Shown: positions 17,077 through 26,523, counted from the stretch's first letter. The stretch: DNA of 64,000 bases from Chitinophagaceae bacterium (GCA_016710165.1 JADJLJ010000001.1:2170001-2234000); one strand, 5' to 3'. Numbers and translations are program-made. The notes: generated from the letters alone by a model not told the origin.

Positions 17077-18122
17077 GCCGCCAGCAAAGATAAAGAATGA
17101 TGAGTGCCCATGTAGCTGTTGCAGATCAAAATGCGCTTGATCCTTTGCCCGGATCTTTGTTCAAGCAGGGCAGGGATCGAACCCGACCGGAGGATATGGG
17201 CGGCCAGCCAGAAGGCAAAGGCAGATGCGGTAGGATATTCGCCGCAAAGGTGTTTATAGTTAAGCTGTTGTTTGTTCCTGAAAATGGATTGTGCCGTTTG
17301 CTCATAGAGCTTATCATTGGCTGCATCCCCGTTCCTGCCGGTGATGACCAGGTCAATATCGTTCATGCTGACCGAATGTTTTTGCAGGAAGGCGTTAACC
17401 TGGTCTGTAATTTCATTTTCACCCGCCGGTTTATAAAAAGTATGCAGGGCTTCCAGTTTTGCATAATCCGTGGCAGAAGGTTCTGCTGCCAGCAAGAAGA
17501 ATGAAGCGCCTTCGCCGGCAATGGTTCCTTTCGATCCTGATCCATATATATCAAGATTTGAAACAGCGCCCTGTTTATACAACCCAAAACGGCTCAGGAT
17601 GGTATGGCTGGTATCTATGATCTCATCAATGGCGCCAACCAGCACATGGGATGCGTCTTTTTCCTTCAGCAGCATCATGCCGTCGAGCAAGGCGCTTTCA
17701 AACGAAAAAGCCCGGTGTACAAAGGCATTGTTATAATTATTGCATTGCAGCATCAGGCCTATCTGTGCGCCAATGGTGTTATGAGTAGATTGTATGAATG
17801 CGGTGGGTGTAAGCAGTTCTTCATTGAACTCAACCATTTTCCGCAAAAATGAATTGGTGTCTTCCAGGCAACCATAAGCCGTGCCGGTAACGATCGCATC
17901 GGGTACTTTAACATCCGCTTCCTGCAAACACTCCATGGCTGCGGCCACACCCATGCGGATGATCCGGCTCATGCGCCTGATCAGTTTCGGGTCAATGAAT
18001 TCTTTGTAATCCGGTTCAATACAGCTAAGGCGGTTACTGGTATACGCAACAGGAGCATCGGCCAATGGCCAATGACCAAAGGTCCGTTGCGGTGATATAT
18101 TTCCTGTTGCCCGTATGTACAT
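17070..18122 (-). CDS. Chain-length-factor-like ketosynthase partner, cassette 2
   Basis: 350 aa, paralogous to 11547-12590: the same R-R-M-S-R-I-I-R-M-G-V-A-A-A start, F-I-Q-S-T-H-N-T-I-G-A-Q-I-G tunnel motif and L-C-G-E-Y-P-T-A-S-A-F C-terminal segment. The catalytic Cys position reads A-F-V-H-R-A-F-S-F-E-S-A-L and the His motifs are absent, so it is a non-catalytic partner. It follows the KS at 18247 after 124 bases that contain a short dyad repeat. Probably forms the KS/CLF heterodimer of the second extension system. Confidence 0.85.
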   Translation of the reverse strand: MYIRATGNISPQRTFGHWPLADAPVAYTSNRLSCIEPDYKEFIDPKLIRRMSRIIRMGVAAAMECLQEADVKVPDAIVTGTAYGCLEDTNSFLRKMVEFNEELLTPTAFIQSTHNTIGAQIGLMLQCNNYNNAFVHRAFSFESALLDGMMLLKEKDASHVLVGAIDEIIDTSHTILSRFGLYKQGAVSNLDIYGSGSKGTIAGEGASFFLLAAEPSATDYAKLEALHTFYKPAGENEITDQVNAFLQKHSVSMNDIDLVITGRNGDAANDKLYEQTAQSIFRNKQQLNYKHLCGEYPTASAFAFWLAAHILRSGSIPALLEQRSGQRIKRILICNSYMGTHHSLSLLAAC

Positions 18123-18141
18123 AATTCTTAACCCTCTTTAC

Positions 18142-18217
18142 TGTCATCCTGAGTTTATCGAAGACGGTTCAGGATACCGGCTTCATTACACTGCTCCGAC
18201 AAGCTCAGCATGACATA
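18142..18217. repeat. Short dyad repeat between KS and CLF genes
   Basis: TGTCATCCTGAG at the left and CTCAGCATGACA at the right are near-complementary, with inner words ATCGAAGA and CCGACAAG. Repeats of this wording are common in Bacteroidetes intergenic DNA. It interrupts an otherwise tightly packed operon. Confidence 0.6.
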
Positions 18218-18246
18218 CGTTTTATTTAAAGACTACAATTATTATT

Positions 18247-19449
18247 TCAACCCATCTTTGAAAAGATCAAAGATGAACAGTTGCCCCCAAAGCCGAAAGA
18301 ATTGGAAAGCACGTGTTTCAGTTTCACATTCCGCTCCACTTCTGTTACCGGAACAAACGGCAGGTCCTTCATGGGGGTTTCCAGTCGCAGGTTGGGATAA
18401 ATGATCCCGTGCTGCAGGGCCAGCACTGAAAATACCGCTTCGATCCCGCCGCTGGCACCCAGGGTATGCCCGGTAAATGTTTTGGTTGAACTCATTTTTG
18501 GATAATGCGGTTCAAATAAACGTTTGATGGCTGTACCTTCGGCAATGTCGTTGTTCTGTGTGCCGGTGCCATGCAGGTTGATGTAATCAATATCGGAAGG
18601 CTGTAACCCGCTTTTCTTTAAGGCGCCGCTCATGGCAAGGTATGAACCCGTTCCTTCCGGGGACGATGCGGTTTGATGATATGCATCATTGGCATTGCAG
18701 TAACCACTTAATATTATTCCCGGTTCATTCTTTAATGATGCAGCAATTTTTTCCGAGACCAGTACCACATATCCTGCCCCTTCACCCAGGTTGAGCCCAC
18801 GCCGGTGCTCATCAAAAGGCTGGCAGAATTTTTCATCCACGATCATCAGGGTATTAAATCCATTCAGGGTGAACCGGGTAAGGGAATCTGTTCCGCCTGC
18901 AACAGCCACATCCAGGATATTATTCCGGATGAGCCGGGCAGCAAAAAATATGGCGTTGGCAGAAGAAGAACAGGCCGTGCTGATGGTGGTAACATAATCT
19001 TTCAGGTCCAATGCATCGGCAACCAGTTCTGTAACGCTGCCGCATTCGTGGTTTACCACGTTGTGCAGCCTTCCTTTATGTTCACTGGTAATAAAATCAG
19101 AAAAGAAATTTTCGGTCTTATCCATTCCTCCTACCGAGTTCGCAGAAATGAACCCCTTCCGCAAGGATGACAGGTTTTCTATTCCTGCATTGGCAAGGGC
19201 TTCCGTGGCTGCAACCTTGCTTAATAAGGCCGTGCGGCTTTTTATGGAGGGCAGCCCTGCAATTGTTGCAAGTTCCTCATTGCTGAGCTTGACTTCGGCA
19301 ACCGGCAGGCGCTGGCGGTGAACTGAATGAAGTACCTGCATTTCTCCCATCCCGGCCCGGCCATGTTCCAGTGCATCCAGGCAGGCGGCAGTATTATTGC
19401 CTATCGCCGAAATGATACCTGTGCCGGCAACAAAAACGGGTTCATTCAT
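18247..19449 (-). CDS. Beta-ketoacyl-ACP synthase (complete triad), cassette 2
   Basis: 400-aa FabF-type enzyme with S-T-A-C-S-S-S-A-N (Cys), N-L-H-G-T-G-T (His) and F-T-G-H-T-L-G-A-S-G (His). It closely resembles the KS at 10351, including S-N-S-F-G-F-G-G-N-C-S-S-L-I-F-S-K at the C terminus. It follows the ACP at 19453 by 3 bases. The ACP-KS-CLF order mirrors cassette 1, so the cluster carries two parallel chain-building systems, plausibly one for the aryl polyene and one for a dialkylresorcinol precursor; which does which is not shown by sequence. Confidence 0.92.
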   Translation of the reverse strand: MNEPVFVAGTGIISAIGNNTAACLDALEHGRAGMGEMQVLHSVHRQRLPVAEVKLSNEELATIAGLPSIKSRTALLSKVAATEALANAGIENLSSLRKGFISANSVGGMDKTENFFSDFITSEHKGRLHNVVNHECGSVTELVADALDLKDYVTTISTACSSSANAIFFAARLIRNNILDVAVAGGTDSLTRFTLNGFNTLMIVDEKFCQPFDEHRRGLNLGEGAGYVVLVSEKIAASLKNEPGIILSGYCNANDAYHQTASSPEGTGSYLAMSGALKKSGLQPSDIDYINLHGTGTQNNDIAEGTAIKRLFEPHYPKMSSTKTFTGHTLGASGGIEAVFSVLALQHGIIYPNLRLETPMKDLPFVPVTEVERNVKLKHVLSNSFGFGGNCSSLIFSKMG

Positions 19450-19452
19450 TTT

Positions 19453-19716
19453 TTATGAATTCTGGGCTTGGTGTGCAGTGATGTATTCGGCCATTGTCCG
19501 TACAGAATGGAATACTTTTGGGCCCTCGTCGGCATTGGATAATTTGATCTTATATTGCTGCTGTAGTAACACGATCAATTCAAGGGCATCAATAGAATCC
19601 AGGCCCAACCCTTCCACAAACAATGGCTGGTCATTACCGATATCCGCCGGTTTAACATCCTGCAGGTTCAACTGGGCAACGATCTGAGCTTTCAGATCCA
19701 ACATTAACTTATCCAT
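19453..19716 (-). CDS. Acyl carrier protein 2
   Basis: 87-aa ACP with the prosthetic-group Ser in G-L-G-L-D-S-I-D-A-L-E-L (residue about 43). It overlaps the small KS-like gene upstream by 8 bases and is 3 bases ahead of the KS. It is a sister of ACP 1. Confidence 0.93.
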   Translation of the reverse strand: MDKLMLDLKAQIVAQLNLQDVKPADIGNDQPLFVEGLGLDSIDALELIVLLQQQYKIKLSNADEGPKVFHSVRTMAEYITAHQAQNS

Positions 19717-20335
19717 TTTCTAACTGGTATATTTTATTAAGATTTTCTTTTGTAAAAATAACAGAATCCCTGCTTTTCTCTTTCTCTACTAAAAATAAAG
19801 CTGCTTTGTATTCTTCCTCCAGCACTTCTACCCAACCACATATACAGCAGTGCAATATATCATTATTAACGAGGCCGTCCACATATTGTTCAATAAATCC
19901 GGCGTCAAACTGCTCAAAGATAAAGAAAGCATTCTCGCCTTTAAATTGATGCCGGATGCTGATCTCGCCAATGACGATATTTGGTAATGTATATACGAAC
20001 AGGGCCGGGCTGGGAATGCTTTTCACCGTTTCATAATACCGGGCATCTGTATCCAGGCTTGAGCTTGCATTGGAAAGCACGATACCGATCTTCTCCGGCT
20101 TGTATCTTTCTTTTTCAAAGCCGCCCTGCAACAGCACTTCATTCGCCAGCCATCCCAGTTTACTCAGGTTGTCCATTTTATAGAATCGGGGGTACTGCAG
20201 CCCGAAATGCTGGTAAGCCGATACCAGGAAATCCGGCAAAGCTTTTATTCCCTCCTCAAACACCCGCTGCCTGTTCTTATAAACAACCTGTTTACTGATC
20301 ATGCAACTGGCAGTGATATGGTTCTCTTTTTTCAA
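19709..20335 (-). CDS. Short ketosynthase-like protein of flexirubin clusters
   Basis: 208-aa protein with similarity in pattern to the N-terminal half of ketosynthases (K-I-G-I-V-L-S-N-A-S-S-S-L-D-T-D, P-A-L-F-V-Y-T-L-P-N-I-V-I-G-E-I), but with no catalytic Cys, no His motifs and about half the usual length. It overlaps ACP 2 by 8 bases. Non-catalytic role such as an accessory subunit is likely. An intact frame and conserved-looking core argue against a dying pseudogene, but I cannot exclude it. Confidence 0.65.
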   Translation of the reverse strand: MKKENHITASCMISKQVVYKNRQRVFEEGIKALPDFLVSAYQHFGLQYPRFYKMDNLSKLGWLANEVLLQGGFEKERYKPEKIGIVLSNASSSLDTDARYYETVKSIPSPALFVYTLPNIVIGEISIRHQFKGENAFFIFEQFDAGFIEQYVDGLVNNDILHCCICGWVEVLEEEYKAALFLVEKEKSRDSVIFTKENLNKIYQLENG

Positions 20336-20358
20336 TACCTGATGGTCTTTTACAAGTG

Positions 20359-21612
20359 TTAAGCGGCTCCCTGTGTTTTCATTGAATCCCTGAACGTGAT
20401 GAGCTTAGCCAGTTTTTTCAATGCCGACTCATGTTCTTTCACGTACGGGTTTGATGTATCCCATACATAGCCGGCCAGTACAGAACAGATCATGTTCTTG
20501 ATCCCGGCATCCTGTTCATCGGCAAAGAAGATGGTATCAAGCGTACCGTCGTACCAGGCCAGCACATAAGAACGGAATGTGTTCACGCCCTGCATCATGG
20601 GCTGTGTGTACCCGGCTTCCCAATCAACTGCTTCGCCGTTCAGTTTTTTAATTACAAGCTGTGCTGCCAGCTGGCTTGATACAGTTGCCAGGGTGACGCC
20701 GGAAGAAAAGACCGGGTCAAGAAATTCCGTTACATTACCGGTAAGCACAAAACCATCCCCATAAAAACTGCTGGTGGTGGTTGACCAGGATTCCAGCACC
20801 CGTGGTTCAAAATCGAATACTACGTCTTTCATCCTTTCAGCAAGGTATGGTTCCGATGCCAGCAGGGCTCTCAGTTGTTCCTCATTGCTGCCACTCACTT
20901 TTTTAAAGAATTCAGGTTCGCCCACGAACCCTACCGATGTTTTTCCGTTGGAAAAAGGGATCACCCAGATCCATATTCCCTTATTATGAACGATGATTGT
21001 GATCCGGTTGGGTTCATCATCCATCGTTCTTTTCACATCCACCACATGCGTAAATAATGTTTTACGGGGTGGCAGGTGTGAGGGCCTGTCCATATTGAAC
21101 AGTTTGGGTATCACTCTTCCGTATCCGCTGCCATCCACGATAAACCGGGCTTCTACCTGTGATCTGTTCCCGGCAACGTCTTCCACGGTTGTTACCGAGT
21201 TGGAACCATCAAATTCAATGGCAGTTACCGTTGTTTCATAATGCACCGGTATGTTCATCTTTTCGCAGCTGTCTGCCAGTATTTTATCAAATTCACCCCG
21301 GGGTACCTGCCAGGTCCAGTTCCATCCGGGCGTATATTGATCTGCAAAAATATAATCGCATATCTTTCCTTCTTTAACGAACTTGGCGCCGAATTTTTCC
21401 TGGAAGCCGGCTTGCCTGACGGCGTCTAAAAATCCTGCCTCTTCCAATGCTTCCATGCACCGGGGCAACAAACTTTCCCCTATTACAAAACGGGGAAATT
21501 TCATTTTTTCAACGATCTTGACCGTAAAGCCTGCCTTTTTAATGATGGCAGCAGCTACGGTCCCGGATGGGCCGGCACCGATCACTAACACATCAACTTT
21601 TTCTGATTTCAT
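20359..21612 (-). CDS. Flavin-dependent halogenase-like oxidoreductase 1
   Basis: 417 aa from the ATG at 21612, which overlaps the methyltransferase stop in ATGA; a longer upstream frame is not needed. FAD motif V-I-G-A-G-P-S-G, then G-F-Q-E-K-F-G-A-K-F with a lysine at the place of the halogenase catalytic Lys, W-I-W-V-I-P (WxWxIP) and F-L-D-P-V-F-S-S-G (FxxPxxSxG). The last two motifs mark flavin-dependent halogenases against plain monooxygenases. Chlorinated flexirubins are known, so ring chlorination is a reasonable role; hydroxylation is the alternative. Confidence 0.75.
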   Translation of the reverse strand: MKSEKVDVLVIGAGPSGTVAAAIIKKAGFTVKIVEKMKFPRFVIGESLLPRCMEALEEAGFLDAVRQAGFQEKFGAKFVKEGKICDYIFADQYTPGWNWTWQVPRGEFDKILADSCEKMNIPVHYETTVTAIEFDGSNSVTTVEDVAGNRSQVEARFIVDGSGYGRVIPKLFNMDRPSHLPPRKTLFTHVVDVKRTMDDEPNRITIIVHNKGIWIWVIPFSNGKTSVGFVGEPEFFKKVSGSNEEQLRALLASEPYLAERMKDVVFDFEPRVLESWSTTTSSFYGDGFVLTGNVTEFLDPVFSSGVTLATVSSQLAAQLVIKKLNGEAVDWEAGYTQPMMQGVNTFRSYVLAWYDGTLDTIFFADEQDAGIKNMICSVLAGYVWDTSNPYVKEHESALKKLAKLITFRDSMKTQGAA

Positions 21613-22694
21613 GATCTTAGTTTTATTATTTTTTTTTTGCATTGCAGTAAGGTCTGGCTGAGGCCAATTCCGTCTGTTTGCTTTACGATCTCAAAACCCG
21701 CCTCGCTGATACATCTTATAAATATTTCGGCACTGTACATCTGGCTGTTGCCATTTGCCACCACCGTAAAGTACAGAGAAGTTTGCTGCAAACAGAATGC
21801 AGCCGTTTCAAATCGCTGCCTGTCCCAGAACGGTTCCAGGATGAAGACAGACCCGTTCTCATCAATTGCCTCATAACATCGCTTCAGGATGGAGACGATC
21901 TCCTTTTCTGAGAAACAGTCAAGGAACTGGCTCATCCAGATGGCATCATATCCCGCAGGAAGTTTCACTGTTTCGTCCAAAATATTTGCGGAAACAAATG
22001 AGATCCTTTCTGTCAGGCCAAGTTCTTCAATCTTTTTTCTGGCCATGTCCAGTTGGCCGGGGAGATCCATGATGGTAACTTGAACTTCCGGAGAATATTT
22101 CGCAGAAGCGATGGCCCATTTCCCGGTATTGCCGCCAATTTCCAGTATTCTTTTTACCCCGTCCCTGTATACCATCGGAAGCACTAAAGGAAAAGCATCG
22201 TCTGAAAAATAATGATCGAAATTGAACCAGCTTTTTTGCACCTGTGGCGGCAGCTGCGACAAAGCTTCATACACCGTATTCCAGTTACCAAATTCTTTTA
22301 AGCCTACCGGCCTGCCCGTTTCCACGCTTTCCTGCAGGTGAAAAAGTCCCTTATAATTCACATCATGTACAAAATCCATATTCACATTCGTCAATGCATC
22401 ATGAAGGAAGAAATAACCGGTCTTCCCCAGAGTATATTTTCCTTCATTTAGCAGCACCAGGCCAAGGCTGAGCCCCGACTCCAGCAGTACCCTTACCCCA
22501 TAAACCGAAAGGTTTACTTTTTCCGATACCTCCTCAACAGTCAGGCCTTTTTTCCCGGAATCTTCAATACACTTCAGTATGCCTTTATTTCGTAAGACCC
22601 GGGCAGCCTGGAATATTACCGGGCCAAAAGCTATCCATTGTGCCCGTTCCTGTGCTTCAAATGCCGATCGCTTGTCTTTTTTAAAAAAATTCAT
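21609..22694 (-). CDS. Class I SAM-dependent O-methyltransferase-like protein
   Basis: 361 aa: N-terminal winged-helix dimerisation part (residues about 20-110, with K-G-L-T-V-E-E-V-S-E-K), then a Rossmann SAM-binding domain with I-L-E-I-G-G-N-T-G-K-W and the acidic V-T-I-M-D-L-P. This is the layout of plant-like and bacteriochlorophyll/carotenoid O-methyltransferases. It starts 14 bases after the KS at 22709. Probable role: methylation of the phenolic or polyene ring. The final residues are basic and read into the ATGA overlap. Confidence 0.8.
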   Translation of the reverse strand: MNFFKKDKRSAFEAQERAQWIAFGPVIFQAARVLRNKGILKCIEDSGKKGLTVEEVSEKVNLSVYGVRVLLESGLSLGLVLLNEGKYTLGKTGYFFLHDALTNVNMDFVHDVNYKGLFHLQESVETGRPVGLKEFGNWNTVYEALSQLPPQVQKSWFNFDHYFSDDAFPLVLPMVYRDGVKRILEIGGNTGKWAIASAKYSPEVQVTIMDLPGQLDMARKKIEELGLTERISFVSANILDETVKLPAGYDAIWMSQFLDCFSEKEIVSILKRCYEAIDENGSVFILEPFWDRQRFETAAFCLQQTSLYFTVVANGNSQMYSAEIFIRCISEAGFEIVKQTDGIGLSQTLLQCKKKIIKLRS

Positions 22695-22708
22695 GTGTTA
22701 AAAAAGTT

Positions 22709-23854
22709 TTAATCTGAATAATCTTTACTGAATATCATGGCTGCATTACACCCGCCAAAACCAGAGGCTGTTTTCAGGCAGTTGTTCAGTGGTTTTTGTA
22801 AAAGCGTAGTGCAAACATTCACCGGCTGTGTTACTCCCATGGTCTCAAATCCAAGGGTGGGCACAACCATATTCTCTTTTAATGATTGTATGGCAATGAC
22901 CGATTCAATAAGCCCGGCTGCACCCAGCGTGTGGCCGTAGTATCCCTTCAGGCTGTTTACCGGTACTGATTGCAGTCCCGCCAGTGTTAATGCCTTCGCT
23001 TCCATCTCGTCGTTATAAACCGTAGCGGTTCCATGTGCTGAGATAAAATCAATATCTGCCGATGACAAACCCGCTGCATGCATGGCGTTTGATATGGCAA
23101 GTTTTAATTCCTCCCCGGTACGGGAGGGGCCCGAGATATGGTTGGCATCATTGCTTACAGAGCCGCCGCTCACTTTTATTCCACAGGAATTATTTTTATG
23201 GGAACTTATTATCACGGTAGCTGCCCCTTCGCCAAGGTTTATCCCGTTTCTGGCAGCATCAAATGGTTTACAGGGCGAAGAACTGATGGCCTGGAATGAC
23301 TGGAATCCTGAGAGTACGAACTTCGTTATAACATCCGCCCCTGCAATAACGGCATGTTCAAATTGCCCGGATCGTATAAGCCGCATACCCGTTAAAATAG
23401 CCAGCAGGCCTGAGATACAGGCGTTGGAAACGATCACAGGCTTGTTGATGAATCCAAAATATTCCGCCACAAGTTTTGCAGAAGTATTCAATGATATCCG
23501 GGTCTGTAATTCCCTGTTGTACGGTTCGGTTTCCAGCAAACTGATGTTTCCCTTGGTGGAAGAGATGATGAGAACCGTTTTTTCATCGGAAGCATTCACA
23601 GGGCTCTTTTCCAGTGCATCGCTGATGGAAGTGATGAGCAGGTTCTCAAACCGGGACAGACCGGCCTGCTGCCCGTTTTGCACAAAGTCCTGTCCTTTTT
23701 CAAACAACGCTGCATAAAAGGGCTGTTCAGACATGGCGGCATCATCCTGTTCCTTTACCCCGGAAATATTTTCGGTAAGCCGGGAAAAATTTTCGGCCGT
23801 TGTTAAACCAAGTGGTGATACAATATTATCTGAACCAATATAAATTGCTGTCAT
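22709..23854 (-). CDS. Beta-ketoacyl-ACP synthase (complete triad), third copy
   Basis: 381-aa ketosynthase with S-N-A-C-I-S-G-L-L-A (Cys), S-A-H-G-T-A-T (His) and Y-Y-G-H-T-L-G-A-A-G (His). It lacks an adjacent CLF. The Cys-I-S-G context differs from the Cys-S-S-S of the cassette enzymes, so it may use another primer, for instance the aromatic starter or a short acyl chain. It is 10 bases downstream of the thioesterase gene. Confidence 0.88.
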   Translation of the reverse strand: MTAIYIGSDNIVSPLGLTTAENFSRLTENISGVKEQDDAAMSEQPFYAALFEKGQDFVQNGQQAGLSRFENLLITSISDALEKSPVNASDEKTVLIISSTKGNISLLETEPYNRELQTRISLNTSAKLVAEYFGFINKPVIVSNACISGLLAILTGMRLIRSGQFEHAVIAGADVITKFVLSGFQSFQAISSSPCKPFDAARNGINLGEGAATVIISSHKNNSCGIKVSGGSVSNDANHISGPSRTGEELKLAISNAMHAAGLSSADIDFISAHGTATVYNDEMEAKALTLAGLQSVPVNSLKGYYGHTLGAAGLIESVIAIQSLKENMVVPTLGFETMGVTQPVNVCTTLLQKPLNNCLKTASGFGGCNAAMIFSKDYSD

Positions 23855-23863
23855 TATCCTGTT

Positions 23864-24283
23864 TTAATCCAGCCCGTGTTTCCTTTTCCATTCCTCAAAA
23901 AACGGGGGGTTAGACAATTGAAGTACCGAATCGTCCTTGCTTAAAAAAACCTGGACGGAAGAACCGGTTGCAACCAGGTCTCCTGTTGCAGCGTTAAACA
24001 GCCGGTACGTGAATTTCATTTTAGCGGCTTCGCAGGGCACATACCATGTTTCCACAATTACGCGGTCGCCATAGCGCAATGATTTTTTAAAATCACATTG
24101 TACATTCACCACCGGGATCACAAAGCCCTGCTGGTACACATCCAGGTATTTCAAACCATGGGTTTCGCCAAATGCTTCCCTGCCATCTTCAAAATAACGG
24201 ATATAGTGGCCGTGCCATACAATGCCCAACGGATCTGCTTCATTAAACCGTACTAAGATCTCCCTTCTGCTGGTTAATTCCAT
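23864..24283 (-). CDS. Acyl-thioesterase of the 4HBT/YbgC type
   Basis: 139-aa single HotDog domain with R-F-N-E-A-D-P-L-G-I-V-W-H-G-H-Y: the Asp and the N/H positions match the 4-hydroxybenzoyl-CoA thioesterase active site. Small thioesterases recur in aryl-polyene clusters, where they probably clear misprimed or finished acyl chains from the ACP. It lies 18 bases downstream of the secreted hypothetical gene. Confidence 0.85.
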   Translation of the reverse strand: MELTSRREILVRFNEADPLGIVWHGHYIRYFEDGREAFGETHGLKYLDVYQQGFVIPVVNVQCDFKKSLRYGDRVIVETWYVPCEAAKMKFTYRLFNAATGDLVATGSSVQVFLSKDDSVLQLSNPPFFEEWKRKHGLD

Positions 24284-24301
24284 ATGTATTGTTTACGCCG
24301 G

Positions 24302-24955
24302 TCAGCTGTTGCTTTTATTCCGCCACTCTTTGTATTTTTTCTTGTCAATGTCATCAAGCAGTTCTTTGATGGTGGAAGCCCAGTAATTACGGAAACCAAA
24401 ACCGCCCTTTGCTTCTGTTACCATCCGTTCTGTCATCAGCACTTTTTTCGATTTCATGTCAATGAATGTGACCCAGATAGCCGCATCCCCTTTTTTATCA
24501 ACCTTGCGCATGGCTTCCATTACAAACAATACCCCAACACCATCTTTCCCGGAGATATCCAGTTGCTTAACAATGGCCGCAATGTCAGATTCTTTTAAGC
24601 GGCTGAAATCCGATGAGTTGGTGGAGATGATGTCGTTCAGGTTTGCTTTTTCACTGCTTTTGAGCGCCGCACTGATGTCATTCGGCATATTGCTTTTGCG
24701 GAAAACCCCCCTCAGGTCATATTTTTTGGGTTCATCGATCACCAGGTTGTTGATACTGCCGTAGAGCCGGCCACGTATATCGCTGGCATTGCCCACATCC
24801 AGCAGGCGGGCCTGGCTGAAATCAATACCCAGGTAAACCAGCGGTGATTCGCTGTTGTTAAATACATCTTTCAATGATTGTGCGGAAGAAGCTGCGCTGC
24901 CACCCAAAAAGATAAATACAGCAACAAGCCATTTGCTTTTTAGTAAACGTTTCAT
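24302..24955 (-). CDS. Secreted hypothetical protein of the pigment cluster
   Basis: 217 aa with a clear signal peptide (K-W-L-V-A-V-F-I-F-L-G-G-S-A-A-S-S-A, cleavage before Q-S). The mature protein is mixed alpha/beta in pattern with I-W-V-T-F-I-D-M-K-S-K-K-V-L-M-T near the C terminus, reminiscent of periplasmic proteins that report on lipid or transport state, but no family is recognised. The start overlaps the HotDog gene by 4 bases, tying it to the operon. Function unknown. Confidence 0.65.
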   Translation of the reverse strand: MKRLLKSKWLVAVFIFLGGSAASSAQSLKDVFNNSESPLVYLGIDFSQARLLDVGNASDIRGRLYGSINNLVIDEPKKYDLRGVFRKSNMPNDISAALKSSEKANLNDIISTNSSDFSRLKESDIAAIVKQLDISGKDGVGVLFVMEAMRKVDKKGDAAIWVTFIDMKSKKVLMTERMVTEAKGGFGFRNYWASTIKELLDDIDKKKYKEWRNKSNS

Positions 24956-25383
24956 GATTGGGGATTTTTAATTTGATTAATAAATATTTTCATGGTACAC
25001 TGCACGATAATATTTCCGTTGCAGGTTATTTTCCCGGATATTAATGTTACATCAAAAATCTGATTTTCTATGGTAATTTCAGTAATTAATTCATCGCCGG
25101 TTCCGGGCAATGCATGCACCTGCAGGTTGTTCACAGCGCCGATATAACCAACGGGCACCGGCCTGTTCTCCGTTTTAGAAACATAGCCTGAACGGGCGGC
25201 GGCTGTCTGTGCAATATTTTCCACCAGGCCGGGCTCTTTAAACTCACCATCCTGTACAAAAATATTATCTGCCCGTATGGTTAGCCGGGTGGTGGCCGTA
25301 TTGTCAGCACAGGCCAACAGCTCATCCACCATCACAAAGGGTGGTTTTTGAGGGATCAGTTCCAGTATGTTCTCCGTTGCCAT
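24952..25383 (-). CDS. HotDog-fold dehydratase-like protein
   Basis: 143 aa: L-I-P-Q-K-P-P-F-V-M-V-D-E-L is the opening of FabA/FabZ-like and ApeI-like dehydratases, and E-P-G-L-V-E-N-I-A-Q-T-A-A-A-R is the long central helix. The usual catalytic His of the FabZ loop is not evident at the D-G-E-F position, so it may be a partner subunit of the FabZ-like enzyme at 14710 or a divergent dehydratase. It starts 6 bases below the corrected acyltransferase stop. Confidence 0.75.
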   Translation of the reverse strand: MATENILELIPQKPPFVMVDELLACADNTATTRLTIRADNIFVQDGEFKEPGLVENIAQTAAARSGYVSKTENRPVPVGYIGAVNNLQVHALPGTGDELITEITIENQIFDVTLISGKITCNGNIIVQCTMKIFINQIKNPQS

Positions 25384-25388
25384 TATGT

Positions 25389-26266
25389 TTATTGCCAGAA
25401 ATTATAATAATTAAACCACTGATCGGGATATTGTTTGAGTTTCCCTTCCATCTCGCCGACAAAATCGTTCAGCATCTCCTGCATTACGGATTGCTTGTCT
25501 GCATTGCTATATTCTTTATTTCACTGGCAAAGAAATGATAATGCATTTTGCTTTCCTTCATGGCAAAAACAAAAGACACCGGCACTTTAAATTTAGCGGC
25601 CAGTAGGAAAGGCCCCATCGGGAACTTTGCCTTTTCCCCCAGGAAAGCGGCCGACATGGTCTTATTGCCTTCCATAAACCGGTCGGCATGCATGCAAACG
25701 AGTTCGTTGCCGGCAAGGGCATCATTTATTGCGTAAATATGCGAAAGATCGTTTTTAATAACGATGATCTTCATCACCCGCTTCCCGGTCACCCCTTCCA
25801 GGTATTCTTTTATCTGTTCATGTTCGCCATCGTACAATACAATATTCACCGGGGTTTCCAGCCTCCTGAATAAATGACCGGCCACATCCCAGTTGCCGAT
25901 ATGGGCGCTGAGCAATATGCCGCCTTTTTTTTGTGCGGCGATCTTTTGCAGGTTTTCCTCTCCATCAAAATCAAAGCTGAAATTATTTCTGATCCCCGAC
26001 ATCACCACCACTTTATCAATGATGCTTTGACCGAGCATATAATAATTCATGTACAGTTTTCTTACAGAAGAGATCTTCCCATAACCAAGCCGGTAGTGAT
26101 ATAAATGATAGATCTGCCGCGATGATCTGTAGGAAAACAGGAAGTAATAAGGCACCACAAAGTGCAAAAGGAAGTAAGCAGGCAAAACACCAAAAGTCCG
26201 TAATACCCATACAAAGATGCGGTACCCCAACGGGGTTCCTTTTGATTTTCCATGCCAGGAAGACAT
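25389..26266 (-). CDS. LpxL/HtrB-type acyltransferase (one-base frameshift near the 3' end)
   Basis: Membrane-anchored acyltransferase: N-terminal helix around residues 12-45, then L-S-A-H-I-G-N-W-D with the H-x4-D catalytic motif and C-M-H-A-D-R-F further on. The open frame ends at 25484 in N-I-A-M-Q-T-S-N-P. One added base in the AAA run (plus-strand T15-T17 at 25515-25517) continues as E-Y-S-N-A-D-K-Q-S-V-M-Q-E-M-L-N-D-F-V and ends N-Y-Y-N-F-W-Q at 25389, the normal finish of this family. Likely role: acylation of the polyene product or a lipid carrier. Confidence 0.83.
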
Positions 26267-26523
26267 TATGCCATTTCTTTAGAATTCACACGGGAGATCA
26301 CGTAGTCGCAAAAATCCCCGAAAGTGGCTATGTTGGTAAAATCTTCGGGTTTGACCTTAAAGGCAAAATTGCTTTCGATAACCACCACCAGGTCGATATA
26401 ATCCAGACTGTCTAAGCCCAGGGTTTCTTTTAAATTGGCTTCGGGTACAAGTTTTTCTGCTTCCACCTCAAATTCCTCGATAAGGAATTCGTGAATTTTC
26501 TCAATAATTTCTGTATTCGTCAT
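26266..26523 (-). CDS. Acyl carrier protein 3
   Basis: 85-aa ACP with the attachment Ser in L-G-L-D-S-L-D-Y-I-D-L (residue about 40). It lies 9 bases after the FabF-like gene and abuts the acyltransferase gene, sharing a base. It differs from ACP 1 and 2 (L-D-Y-I-D versus I-D-S-I-E), which suggests a dedicated partner, perhaps the FabF-like KS. Confidence 0.92.
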   Translation of the reverse strand: MTNTEIIEKIHEFLIEEFEVEAEKLVPEANLKETLGLDSLDYIDLVVVIESNFAFKVKPEDFTNIATFGDFCDYVISRVNSKEMA

